Source: Lachnospiraceae bacterium
Lineage (GTDB): Bacteria; Bacillota; Clostridia; Lachnospirales; Lachnospiraceae
Direction: 5' to 3'
DNA length: 28,751 nt
Assembly: GCA_900766575.1 (NCBI GenBank)
Contig: CAAFVW010000075.1
Coordinates: forward strand, 1 to 28,751
In this document: positions 8,189-15,086 of the stretch, piece by piece
How positions within the stretch are numbered: position 1 is the stretch's first letter
How the letters are laid out: each line of letters begins with the position of its first letter
Program-made: the position numbers and the translations under genes
The notes under the pieces: model-generated
Database searches by the model: none
What the model saw: the letters and a program-made list of their open reading frames with translations, nothing else
Told to the model about the DNA's origin: nothing

Positions 8189-8227
8189 TTCACCAAGTTT
8201 TCACATCATGTTCATAATTTGTTCATA
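8189..8227 (+). promoter_or_regulatory. Four 11-bp-phased hexamers: PhoP/OmpR-family-type operator
   Basis: Four hexamers start at exact 11-base steps: TTCACC (8189), TTCACA (8200), TTCATA (8211) and TTCATA (8222), with five-base spacers. This matches the layout of B. subtilis PhoP-activated promoters, where TTHACA-like repeats with 5-bp spacers fill about -60 to -20. Relative to the start site predicted here, the array covers about -60 to -22. Other OmpR-family regulators use similar sites, so the regulator is not proven. Confidence 0.6.
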
Positions 8228-8233
8228 ATTGAT

Positions 8234-8242
8234 TGGTATACT
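8234..8242 (+). promoter_or_regulatory. Extended -10 promoter of an apparent noncoding transcript
   Basis: TGG followed by TATACT (8237-8242) forms an extended -10. No -35 is visible; the hexamer array occupies that position, as expected for an activator-dependent promoter. Start is predicted near 8249. Confidence 0.6.
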
Positions 8243-8365
8243 TTATTTAAAGTCAAGGAAGAGATAAGACTTCCGGATAACAAAGCATATAAGATAATTT
8301 TTTTCATAATAGCCCAGGCGCCGAGAGGTGTCTGGGCACTCCTCATTTTATAGAGTTTTGGATCT

Positions 8366-8393
8366 TTTTCCATGGAAAATTTTCCATGGAAAA
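8366..8393. repeat. Tandem copy of a 14-bp palindrome
   Basis: The palindrome TTTTCCATGGAAAA occurs twice in direct contact (8366-8379 and 8380-8393), so the whole 28 bases are also self-complementary. The last bases run into the terminator stem. It could be a protein-binding site or an RNA hairpin in the candidate small RNA. Confidence 0.85.
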
Positions 8394-8431
8394 GGCTTCT
8401 GTCGTTTTGCTTTCACCGACAGAAGCCTTTT
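8391..8431. terminator. Bidirectional terminator between the candidate RNA and relQ
   Basis: GGCTTCTGTCG (8394-8404) pairs perfectly with CGACAGAAGCC (8417-8427), flanked by AAA on the left and TTTT on the right, so it works in both directions. It ends relQ on the minus strand and the 8249 transcript on the plus strand. Confidence 0.85.
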
Positions 8432-8441
8432 GATTATTTTC

Positions 8442-9107
8442 TCACTGATTATTTAATTTTTTCTCTTCTTCCCGCTTTTGACTGATGGCCAGAATCTCTT
8501 CATTCAGAGACAACATCCTCGCATCCAGATCGGATACCATCCGCGCACATTCCACCAACTCATTCTTGATATTCTCCGGAGCATCCCCTTCGAATTTATA
8601 ATGAATCTTGTGCTCCAGACTGGCCCAGAAATCCATGGCAACCGTCCGGATCTGTATCTCTACCTTCGTATCCACCGTGCGGTCCGACAGATACACCGGA
8701 ATGCTGACTATCATGTGGTAACTTTTGTATCCGCTGGCCTTGGGATAAGTGATGTAATCCTTCACAGCGATTACCTGAATATCCTTCTGATCACGAATCA
8801 TATCCGCAATACGGTAAATATCCGAAGTAAAAGAACAGATAATGCGGATACCTGCAATATCGTTTATGTATTTCACCATATTATCTATGGTGGACTCCTG
8901 ACCATAACGCCTCAGCTTCTTCACAATGCTTTCCGGGGTCTTGATACGTGCCTTGATGTGTTCGATGGGATTGTACTGGTGTACATGCTGGAATTCGTCA
9001 TTCAGGATCTGCATCTTCGTCTCCATCTGACGCAGTGCAGCGCTGTATACCAGCGTAACCTCCTTCCAGCTGTCGATTCCGTCCCCGTTTTCTACTTTAA
9101 ACTCCAT
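8442..9107 (-). CDS. relQ: Small alarmone synthetase, (p)ppGpp synthetase of the RelQ/YjbM type
   Basis: This single-domain enzyme transfers pyrophosphate from ATP to GDP or GTP to make (p)ppGpp under stress. The 221 residues match the family's usual length of about 210. Visible motifs are DIAGIRIICSFTSDIYRIAD, KASGYKSYHMIVSIPV and VEIQIRTVAMDFWASLEHKIHYK, which together form the synthetase active site. No hydrolase, TGS or ACT domain is present, which separates it from long RelA/SpoT proteins. The ATG at 9107 stands behind AGAGG; a TTG four codons upstream is less likely. It is probably monocistronic, with an extended -10 upstream and the terminator 8391-8431. RelP is the alternative subtype; similarity to YjbM favours RelQ. 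Confidence 0.9.
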   Translation of the reverse strand: MEFKVENGDGIDSWKEVTLVYSAALRQMETKMQILNDEFQHVHQYNPIEHIKARIKTPESIVKKLRRYGQESTIDNMVKYINDIAGIRIICSFTSDIYRIADMIRDQKDIQVIAVKDYITYPKASGYKSYHMIVSIPVYLSDRTVDTKVEIQIRTVAMDFWASLEHKIHYKFEGDAPENIKNELVECARMVSDLDARMLSLNEEILAISQKREEEKKLNNQ

Positions 9108-9224
9108 ATTACCTCTCAATCTTCTCTGGCTCAGAAAATTTTGTGACCATTTTGTTATATTCCTTACTTTCGTAAACGCTTTTTCGTTACGGAAATTTTG
9201 CTTTCGTAGGATGTTTCTATGATA

Positions 9225-9233
9225 ATTATAGCA
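9225..9233 (-). promoter_or_regulatory. Extended -10 promoter of relQ
   Basis: On the minus strand TGC precedes a perfect TATAAT (9230-9225); no clear -35 is seen. The leader would be about 110 bases. It contains three copies of TTTCGT (plus strand 9168, 9182 and 9202) and an imperfect dyad CGTAAACG/CGTTACG. The 304-base gap 9108-9411 holds only this promoter and the one for the next gene. Confidence 0.55.
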
Positions 9234-9335
9234 TACCTCCCATCAAAAATGTATAATTTTAACAAAACCTTTATTATTTTTTAAGATTGATTGGGCAGTT
9301 TTATATATAAATCTGTTATTCCTATCGTATTTTGC

Positions 9336-9364
9336 TTGCAGGCAAAACGGCTTCCTATTATAAT
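9336..9364 (+). promoter_or_regulatory. Promoter of the 88-aa protein gene
   Basis: The -35 TTGCAG (9336-9341) and a perfect -10 TATAAT (9359-9364) are 17 bases apart, 47 bases before the ATG. Confidence 0.7.
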
Positions 9365-9411
9365 CTATTGTGATTCCCTGATAAATCTTTTTTTGTGTAA
9401 GGAGATTCTCT

Positions 9412-9678
9412 ATGTTCCGTATGTGGGCCAAAATTTTTAAGAATAATCATATGCTGAAAGACATCTGCATCGAAGACTGCAGTAATGACACCCGCACGCA
9501 TAAGGTTTTTCATTCTCTGGATGAAGTCTGTCACCAGTTTGATCTCGGGGTTCCCATCTGGCTGGATATGAATATTGCGGACTTTAAACGTCACAACAAG
9601 ACCCGCTTTACACAGGACAGCTTTGTGGAAGCAATCGACTTCGATTATCTGGAAATACAGATCATTGAGGAGGACTGA
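9412..9678 (+). CDS. Small hypothetical protein (88 aa)
   Basis: The family is not recognised and no domain is evident. The protein is soluble, acidic at the C-terminus (DFDYLEIQIIEED), and has an even helix/strand mix without signal peptide, membrane segment or cysteine motif. It is supported as a real gene by TAAGGAG ahead of the ATG and a strong promoter at 9336-9364. It may be monocistronic: hlyIII downstream has its own promoter, and no clear terminator separates them. The phrase VPIWLDMNIADFKRHNKTRF looks structured and would be the best query in a search. Confidence 0.8.
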   Translation: MFRMWAKIFKNNHMLKDICIEDCSNDTRTHKVFHSLDEVCHQFDLGVPIWLDMNIADFKRHNKTRFTQDSFVEAIDFDYLEIQIIEED

Positions 9679-9725
9679 TTTCCCCCGCCTTTCTGAGACT
9701 TTTCTCCCAAATATTTTTCCTGCTA

Positions 9726-9754
9726 TTGACTTTTCTGTTTTTCTGCGGTAGTAT
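9726..9754 (+). promoter_or_regulatory. Promoter of the hemolysin III gene
   Basis: The -35 TTGACT (9726-9731) and -10 TAGTAT (9749-9754) are 17 bases apart. The leader of about 150 bases is rich in dyads. Confidence 0.55.
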
Positions 9755-9768
9755 TTGCCTTGTTGGAT

Positions 9769-9894
9769 GTAGTTTTAAAAACTACGTATAAGAGTTTTAA
9801 AAATCATGTATTGTGTTTTACGTGATGTAAATACTATATCTTAATAAATATTACGTAACTATTCAGACATAGGATGCGCCGGCAGATTACCGGC
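9769..9894 (+). repeat. Cluster of dyads in the hemolysin III leader
   Basis: Four symmetric elements lie between the promoter and the gene: GTAGTTTT/AAAACTAC around one A (9769-9785), TTTAC-N5-GTAAA (9817-9831), the palindrome TTACGTAA (9851-9858), and a GCCGG/CCGGC hairpin (9878-9894) just ahead of the ribosome binding site. TACGTA or a close variant recurs in three of them or their flanks. They may be operators or leader RNA structure; no known riboswitch is recognised. Confidence 0.5.
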
Positions 9895-9913
9895 AGGAAA
9901 AGGAGGAGTTATT

Positions 9914-10564
9914 ATGCAGATTACCATAAGAGAGCCCGGAAGCGCCCTTACCCATTTTATTGCCATGATGATGGCTGTTTTCGCAGCCGTGCCTCTGTTA
10001 GTCAAGGCTGGTGTACAGTCTGGTCACAGGAATTTTCTGGCTATGGCTATTTTCATGGGAAGCATGATCCTGTTGTACGGTGCCAGCGCCACGTATCATT
10101 CCGTCGATCTCACCGGAAAAAGTCTTCGTGTCTTCCGCAAGCTGGATCATATGATGATCTTTGTATTGATCGCCGGTTCTTACACACCGGTCTGTCTCAT
10201 TGTATTAGGCGGCAGGCTGGGATATACATTACTTGCGCTGGTATGGGGGATCGCTGCTCTGGGTATGATCGTAAAAGCCTTCTGGATCACCTGTCCCAAA
10301 TGGTTTTCTTCTGTGATTTATATCGCCATGGGCTGGGTATGTGTCCTGGTATTCGGGGCTTTGCTGAAGAATTTGTCTCTGCCCGCTTTCCTCTGGCTGT
10401 TAGCCGGCGGAATCATCTATACCGTGGGCGGTGTTATCTATGCATTGAAGCTTCCTCTTTTCAACGCAAAGCATAAGTTCTTCGGCTCCCACGAAGTATT
10501 TCACCTCTTCGTCATGGGAGGAAGTATCTGCCATTTCATTTTTATGTATCTGTATGTAGCATAG
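9914..10564 (+). CDS. Hemolysin III / PAQR-family membrane protein
   Basis: This is a seven-helix integral membrane protein of 216 residues in the YqfA/HlyIII branch of the PAQR superfamily, whose eukaryotic members include adiponectin receptors. Conserved family positions are present: SATYHS with H62, KLDHMMIFVLIAGSYTP, and HEVFH with H193 and H197 in the last helix. The histidines correspond to the zinc site of the superfamily, and hydrolase activity on lipids is known for some members. The name hemolysin comes from one Bacillus protein and does not show toxicity here. AAAAGGAGGAG precedes the ATG. Its upstream leader carries several dyads, suggesting regulation by an unidentified factor. 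Confidence 0.92.
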   Translation: MQITIREPGSALTHFIAMMMAVFAAVPLLVKAGVQSGHRNFLAMAIFMGSMILLYGASATYHSVDLTGKSLRVFRKLDHMMIFVLIAGSYTPVCLIVLGGRLGYTLLALVWGIAALGMIVKAFWITCPKWFSSVIYIAMGWVCVLVFGALLKNLSLPAFLWLLAGGIIYTVGGVIYALKLPLFNAKHKFFGSHEVFHLFVMGGSICHFIFMYLYVA

Positions 10565-10577
10565 CTACAAGCCATGC

Positions 10578-10610
10578 AAAAATTCCGTAGTGTCCCAGAC
10601 CATGCTGCGG
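10578..10610 (-). terminator. Possible weak terminator between convergent genes
   Basis: CCGTAG (10585-10590) and CTGCGG (10605-10610) form a six-bp stem (one G-U pair on the plus strand, one mismatch on the minus strand). On the minus strand a run of five T follows. It could end the MATE transcript. Confidence 0.3.
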
Positions 10611-10634
10611 TATTTGCTGGAGACGATTCACGGA

Positions 10635-12023
10635 TTATACCATCTGTACCACCCAGACATTACTCTTTACCATGCAATAGCCGATGATCACCTTGATCAT
10701 CTCCGTACCCTGCACCAGGAAATAAATGCTCACGATCCCCAGCCCGGTAAAATGTGCCAGCAGATATGCCGAAGGCACCACCACAACCCAGGTAAATACC
10801 GAGTCAAACAGAAAGGTAACCACCGTCTTACCGCCGGAACGCAGGGTAAAATAGGATGCATGGCTGAAGGAGCAGAACGGCATAATGATCGCCGATACTG
10901 CAATGAAGCTGGTAGCCAGTGCCTTGATTTCGTCGGAAGTATTGTAAATGCCGGGGAAAAATCCGCCTACTACAAACATCAGCGCTGCCATGATAATACA
11001 GCAGAAGACGCTGAAGACGATCATCTTGTTGTCCGCATCCTTGGCTTCTTCCAGTTTGCCGGCCCCCAGATACTGTCCGACCACAATACTGATACAGGAA
11101 CCCAGCTGGAGATAAACGATATTGAACAGGTTTGTGATTGTGGACGCAATATTCAGGCCCGCTACCACATCCAGTCCTCTGACAGAATAGCACTGGGTCA
11201 CCGTTGTCATGCCAGCAGCCCACAATACCTCGTTAATCATCAACGGGAATCCTTTGATCAGGATTGCCTTCAGCTCCGCAAACGGGATTCCAAAGCCGGT
11301 ATATGCCCCTTCCAGATAGCGGTTCTTCGCCCGGTGCGTGTGTGCCCAGATCACTACAATCAATGCCTCGATATAACGGGCAATCACAGTAGCCAGCGCC
11401 GCTCCCTGCACTCCCAACTCAGGAAACGGTCCAATGCCAAAGATTAACAGATAGTCCAGGACAGCATTAGTTCCCACTGCCACAAAACTGGCCAGCATCG
11501 GAATAAAGGTCTGTCCGGTCTCCTTGATATTCGTGGCATAGGACTGATTCACTGCGAACGGAATCAATCCCACCATCATAATCGCAAGGTATTCCAGACC
11601 GTAATGCAGGGCCACACCCGTAGCTCCGTTTCCCACCGTATCGGTCAGATACAGAGAAATCAGCGCAGACCCTTTTGCCAGGAACAGCAGAATCGCTCCT
11701 CCGGTCACCAGCAAAGTGGCATACAGTTTAAACCGGAAGGAATACATATGCCCCTTATGATTTCCTTTTCCAAAATACTGGGCACCAAATATGCTGGCTG
11801 CGGATACCGCCCCAAAGATTGCCAGATTGTATACAAAAATCAGCTGATTCACGATGGCAACACCGGACATCTGCTCCGTTCCCAGCTGTCCCACCATGAT
11901 ATTGTCCAGAAAACTCACCAGATTGGTAATGGCATTTTGCAGAATCATGGGAATCGCCAGTAACAGGTACTTCCGATAAAAATCCCAGTCTCCAATATAT
12001 TTTTTCTTTAATCCTGCTAACAT
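10635..12023 (-). CDS. MATE-family multidrug/cation antiporter (second of a pair)
   Basis: This is a 12-helix export protein of 462 residues that is expected to expel drugs or metabolites in exchange for Na+ or H+. The two-fold MATE repeat is visible, with AIPMILQNAITNLVSFLDNIMVGQLG at the N-terminus and GFPLMINEVLWAAGMTTVTQCYS at the start of the second half. The ATG at 12023 is chosen because AGGG stands five bases ahead; the in-frame ATG at 12035 lacks a binding site. It follows the other MATE gene by 27 bases, so the two are very likely one transcript. The two proteins are clearly different in sequence, so they may be ancient paralogs with different substrates or partners. Confidence 0.92.
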   Translation of the reverse strand: MLAGLKKKYIGDWDFYRKYLLLAIPMILQNAITNLVSFLDNIMVGQLGTEQMSGVAIVNQLIFVYNLAIFGAVSAASIFGAQYFGKGNHKGHMYSFRFKLYATLLVTGGAILLFLAKGSALISLYLTDTVGNGATGVALHYGLEYLAIMMVGLIPFAVNQSYATNIKETGQTFIPMLASFVAVGTNAVLDYLLIFGIGPFPELGVQGAALATVIARYIEALIVVIWAHTHRAKNRYLEGAYTGFGIPFAELKAILIKGFPLMINEVLWAAGMTTVTQCYSVRGLDVVAGLNIASTITNLFNIVYLQLGSCISIVVGQYLGAGKLEEAKDADNKMIVFSVFCCIIMAALMFVVGGFFPGIYNTSDEIKALATSFIAVSAIIMPFCSFSHASYFTLRSGGKTVVTFLFDSVFTWVVVVPSAYLLAHFTGLGIVSIYFLVQGTEMIKVIIGYCMVKSNVWVVQMV

Positions 12024-12034
12024 AATTTCCCTCA

Positions 12035-12058
12035 TTTTCTATATTGTTTTCTATATTA
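12035..12058. repeat. Two tandem copies of a 12-bp unit
   Basis: TTTTCTATATTG (12035-12046) and TTTTCTATATTA (12047-12058) follow each other directly, with a partial third copy. The repeat covers the stop codon of the upstream MATE gene and the spacer before the downstream one, so copy number could set their spacing. Confidence 0.7.
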
Positions 12059-13475
12059 TTTTCTCTGTTCTTCCGGAACTTCCACTCCCGGAAAACGGTT
12101 GCACGAGCTTCTTCGGCATGGTGCTGTGAACTTTTTTTCTGACAAAATAGAAACACACAGCCTGCAGCAGTATCGTCACTGACCAGGAGGCCGGATAAGA
12201 TAAAAACAGTACCATCAATGATCTATGTGCCGGAAATACCCCATAGATCCAGAAAATTCTCGTTCCCACTGTTCCAATGATGGACAGGATCATAGGCACC
12301 GCCGAATGTCCCATACCCCGCAGGGCTCCCGGAATCAGATCCATGATACCGCATAAAAAGTACGTCAATGTCGTATACAACAGAATCTCCGTTCCACAGG
12401 AAATGACATCTGCATCCGTCGTATAGATATGGAGCAGCTGCGGTCCGAAAAGATTGGCGCTGCCGCCTAATGTTACCGCCACGATCACCGACAGAATCAT
12501 ACAGTCAACAAGCACCCGGTCCATACGCTTTTTCTTACCGGCCCCATAATTCTGGCTGGTAAAACTCATGCAGGCCTGAGTAATGGAATTCACTGATACA
12601 TACAGGAAGCCAAAGATATTATTGGCCGCCGTATAGCCCGCCATGGCAATGGATCCAAAAGAATTTACCGAGGACTGCAACAGAACATTGGAAAAATTGA
12701 TCACCACGCTCTGAATTCCCGCCGGAACACCCACCTGAAAAATCTGCAACAGATAATCCCATTTGATTCCCATTTTTGAGACTTGCAGCCGGTAACAGCT
12801 GTCCGTCTGGAACAAGCACCACAATACCAATACGCAGGAGATGATCTGCGAGATCACCGTGGCGATGGCAACTCCTGCCACCCCCAGAGAAAATACGATC
12901 ACCAGTACCAGATTCAATCCCGCATTGACCGCTCCGGAAATGATCAGGAACAGAAGCGGCCGCTTGGTATCTCCCACGGCCCGCAGGATGGCGGCTCCGT
13001 AATTGTATAACATGAAAAAGGGCATACCGCAGAAATAAATCTTCATATACAATGCAGCCTGCACAATGACATCTGCCGGTGTGTCCATCAGTTCCAGCGC
13101 TCCTCTGGCACAGAACAGTCCCACGAAAACCATGACAATACCACTAATCAGAGCAAAGGTTATCGCCGTATGTACTGTCTCACTCATCTCCCGCTCCTTG
13201 CCGGAGGCGTAGAATCTGGCCGCCATCACATTCGCTCCAAGTGAGACACCGATAAACAGATTCACAAACATATTGATGAGTGCTGTGGTAGACCCCACCG
13301 CCGCCAACGCCTGACTTCCGGTAAAACGTCCTACCACAATGATATCCACTGCATTAAACAATAGCTGCAAAATACTGGATACCATCAAAGGCAGTGCAAA
13401 GGACACCAGCTTGTCCATAATCGTGCCATTGCACATATCTATTTCATATTTATTTTTCTTCTGTGTTGCTTCCAT
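12051..13475 (-). CDS. MATE-family efflux transporter (first of a pair)
   Basis: This is a 12-helix MATE antiporter of 474 residues. The first repeat begins ALPLMVSSILQLLFNAVDIIVVGRFTGSQALAAVGS and the second begins GVPAGIQSVVINFSNVLLQSSVNSFGS, typical of Firmicutes MATE proteins of the DinF/NorM fold. It is the promoter-proximal gene of a two-gene operon; only 27 bases separate it from the next MATE start. The ribosome binding site is weak, so the ATG is chosen on the conserved N-terminus. The C-terminal tail after the last helix is short, basic then Ser/Gly-rich. No neighbouring MarR-type regulator is present to hint at the drug. Confidence 0.92.
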   Translation of the reverse strand: MEATQKKNKYEIDMCNGTIMDKLVSFALPLMVSSILQLLFNAVDIIVVGRFTGSQALAAVGSTTALINMFVNLFIGVSLGANVMAARFYASGKEREMSETVHTAITFALISGIVMVFVGLFCARGALELMDTPADVIVQAALYMKIYFCGMPFFMLYNYGAAILRAVGDTKRPLLFLIISGAVNAGLNLVLVIVFSLGVAGVAIATVISQIISCVLVLWCLFQTDSCYRLQVSKMGIKWDYLLQIFQVGVPAGIQSVVINFSNVLLQSSVNSFGSIAMAGYTAANNIFGFLYVSVNSITQACMSFTSQNYGAGKKKRMDRVLVDCMILSVIVAVTLGGSANLFGPQLLHIYTTDADVISCGTEILLYTTLTYFLCGIMDLIPGALRGMGHSAVPMILSIIGTVGTRIFWIYGVFPAHRSLMVLFLSYPASWSVTILLQAVCFYFVRKKVHSTMPKKLVQPFSGSGSSGRTEKII

Positions 13476-13546
13476 ATTTTATTTTCCAGTCTCTTTCCAT
13501 TCTCCGCTTTACTCCCCCATCTGCGGAAGTGCCTCTATAATTTACG

Positions 13547-13552
13547 ATTCTA
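13547..13552 (-). promoter_or_regulatory. Candidate -10 for the MATE operon
   Basis: TAGAAT (13552-13547) preceded by TGA gives an extended -10 on the minus strand, about 70 bases before the first MATE start. The -35 is poor. Confidence 0.4.
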
Positions 13553-13597
13553 TCACATATTTTGCTATATTTCTATTCCCCTTTTTATCAGAAAATA

Positions 13598-13606
13598 TGG
13601 TATACT
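13598..13606 (+). promoter_or_regulatory. Extended -10 promoter of the FAD-dehydrogenase operon
   Basis: TGG precedes TATACT (13601-13606). No good -35 is visible. The start is predicted about 80 bases before the ATG. Confidence 0.5.
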
Positions 13607-13691
13607 ATATTTTGGATGTTTTTGGTTTTCACGCAGCCGGAATCATCCCGCAAATGTTTATGAAAGAACACAGAGAAAGGAATTTATCCCC

Positions 13692-15062
13692 ATGAAATAT
13701 GACGTTATTATCATTGGTGCCGGTCCCGGCGGAATTTTCTCCGCTTACGAACTGGTACAACAGAATCCCAGCCTAAAAATCGCTGTCTTCGAGTCCGGCC
13801 ACGCTCTGGAGAAACGCCACTGTCCCATCGACGGTGACAAGATCAAGAGCTGCATCAACTGTAAAAGCTGTTCCATTATGAGTGGTTTCGGTGGTGCCGG
13901 AGCCTTTTCCGATGGAAAATACAACATCACCAATGCGTTCGGCGGCACCCTCTATGAGTATATTGGCAAGAGCCAGGCCATTGACCTCATGAAGTATGTG
14001 GATGACATCAATATGAAATTCGGTGGAGAAGGTACAAAGCTGTATTCCACTGCAGGCACTTCTTTCAAAAAAATCTGTATGCAGAACAAGCTGAACCTTC
14101 TGGACGCCTCTGTACGTCACCTGGGTACGGATATTAACTTCATCGTATTGGAAAATCTTTACGCAGAGTTAAAAGATAAGGTAACCTTCTATTTTGACAC
14201 ACCGGTAAAAACCGTAGAAACCGCAGGCGACGGCTACCGTATCTGCTGCGAAAACGAATCCTTCGACTGCGATAAGTGCATTATCTCCGTAGGCCGGAGC
14301 GGCAGCAAATGGATGGAACAGATCTGCAGGGATCTGGATATCAATACCAAATCCAACCGTGTGGATATCGGTGTCAGAGTAGAATTACCCGCAGTTATCT
14401 TCTCCCATCTGACCGATGAACTATATGAAAGCAAGATCGTATATCGTACTGAGAAATTCGAAGATTCCGTGCGTACCTTCTGTATGAACCCTCACGGTAT
14501 CGTCGTAAACGAGAATACCAACGGCATTGTCACCGTAAACGGTCACAGCTACGAAGGTGCTGACAAGCAGACGGAAAATACCAACTTTGCCCTGCTGGTA
14601 GCCAAACATTTCTCCGAGCCTTTCAAGGACAGCAACGGCTATGGCGAAAGCATTGCCCGTCTCTCCAATATGTTGGGCGGCGGTGTCATCGTACAGCGTT
14701 TCGGCGATCTGGTAAGAGGACGACGCAGTAATGCCAAACGTATCGCTGAAGGCATGGTAGAGCCTACTCTGTCCGCAACCCCCGGAGATTTAAGTCTGGT
14801 ACTTCCCAAGCGTATTCTGGATGGTATCATCGAAATGATCTACGCATTGGACAAAATCGCACCCGGCACGGCCAATGACGACACGCTGCTCTACGGTGTT
14901 GAGGTCAAATTCTATAACATGGAAGTGGAACTGGACGAACATCTGGAAAGCTGTCACAAGGGTCTGTACATCATCGGTGACGGCAGTGGTGTGACCCACT
15001 CCCTGTCCCACGCATCCGCCAGCGGTGTCTATGTTGCAAGACAGATCGCCAAAGGGGAATAA
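13692..15062 (+). CDS. FAD-dependent dehydrogenase with N-terminal cysteine cluster (COG2509-like)
   Basis: This is a flavoprotein of 456 residues. The Rossmann motif GAGPGG (9-14) binds FAD, and the C-terminal GLYIIGDGSGVTHSLSHASASG completes the cofactor site. Between them C44, C54, C57 and C60 form a Cys cluster directly before GFGGAGAFSDGK, a pattern typical of the uncharacterised dehydrogenase family COG2509. The spacing could hold a metal or Fe-S centre. The substrate is unknown. It is the first gene of a three-gene operon with a DegV fatty-acid-binding protein (24 bases downstream) and a PlsC acyltransferase, which hints at lipid metabolism. AAAGGA precedes the ATG. Confidence 0.85.
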   Translation: MKYDVIIIGAGPGGIFSAYELVQQNPSLKIAVFESGHALEKRHCPIDGDKIKSCINCKSCSIMSGFGGAGAFSDGKYNITNAFGGTLYEYIGKSQAIDLMKYVDDINMKFGGEGTKLYSTAGTSFKKICMQNKLNLLDASVRHLGTDINFIVLENLYAELKDKVTFYFDTPVKTVETAGDGYRICCENESFDCDKCIISVGRSGSKWMEQICRDLDINTKSNRVDIGVRVELPAVIFSHLTDELYESKIVYRTEKFEDSVRTFCMNPHGIVVNENTNGIVTVNGHSYEGADKQTENTNFALLVAKHFSEPFKDSNGYGESIARLSNMLGGGVIVQRFGDLVRGRRSNAKRIAEGMVEPTLSATPGDLSLVLPKRILDGIIEMIYALDKIAPGTANDDTLLYGVEVKFYNMEVELDEHLESCHKGLYIIGDGSGVTHSLSHASASGVYVARQIAKGE

Positions 15063-15086
15063 CCACTAAGAAAGAAGGTATATTCT

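Larger units (their letters stand above)
8249..8431 (+). ncRNA. Candidate regulated small RNA (about 180 nt)
   Basis: The 435-base stretch 8007-8441 has no credible gene, yet the plus strand has a full transcription unit: phased operator, extended -10 and a strong terminator at 8391-8431. The predicted RNA has a small hairpin GGAAG/CTTCC (8256-8274). It then has an 11-bp stem with two G-U pairs, GCCCAGGCGCC with GGTGTCTGGGC (8312-8337), capped by a GAGA (GNRA) tetraloop. The CU-rich single strand ACTCCTC follows and could pair with Shine-Dalgarno sequences. A tandem palindrome (8366-8393) precedes the terminator. No open frame with a ribosome binding site is present. The family is not recognised, and the exact ends are estimates. 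Confidence 0.5.

Noticed and set aside
8129..8353. Plus-strand open frame of 74 codons in the gap before relQ
   Set aside because: It starts at GTG with no properly spaced ribosome binding site, is Phe/Ile-rich only because the DNA is AT-rich, and runs through the phased operator, the -10 and the RNA hairpin.
9168..9208. Three TTTCGT repeats and an imperfect dyad in the relQ leader
   Set aside because: The spacing is uneven (14 and 20 bases) and the motif is short, so it could be chance; it is only noted with the promoter.
10590..11447. Plus-strand open frame of 285 codons opposite the MATE gene
   Set aside because: Its composition is His/Gln/Asp-rich, as expected from the reverse of a membrane-protein gene, and no promoter or binding site is present.
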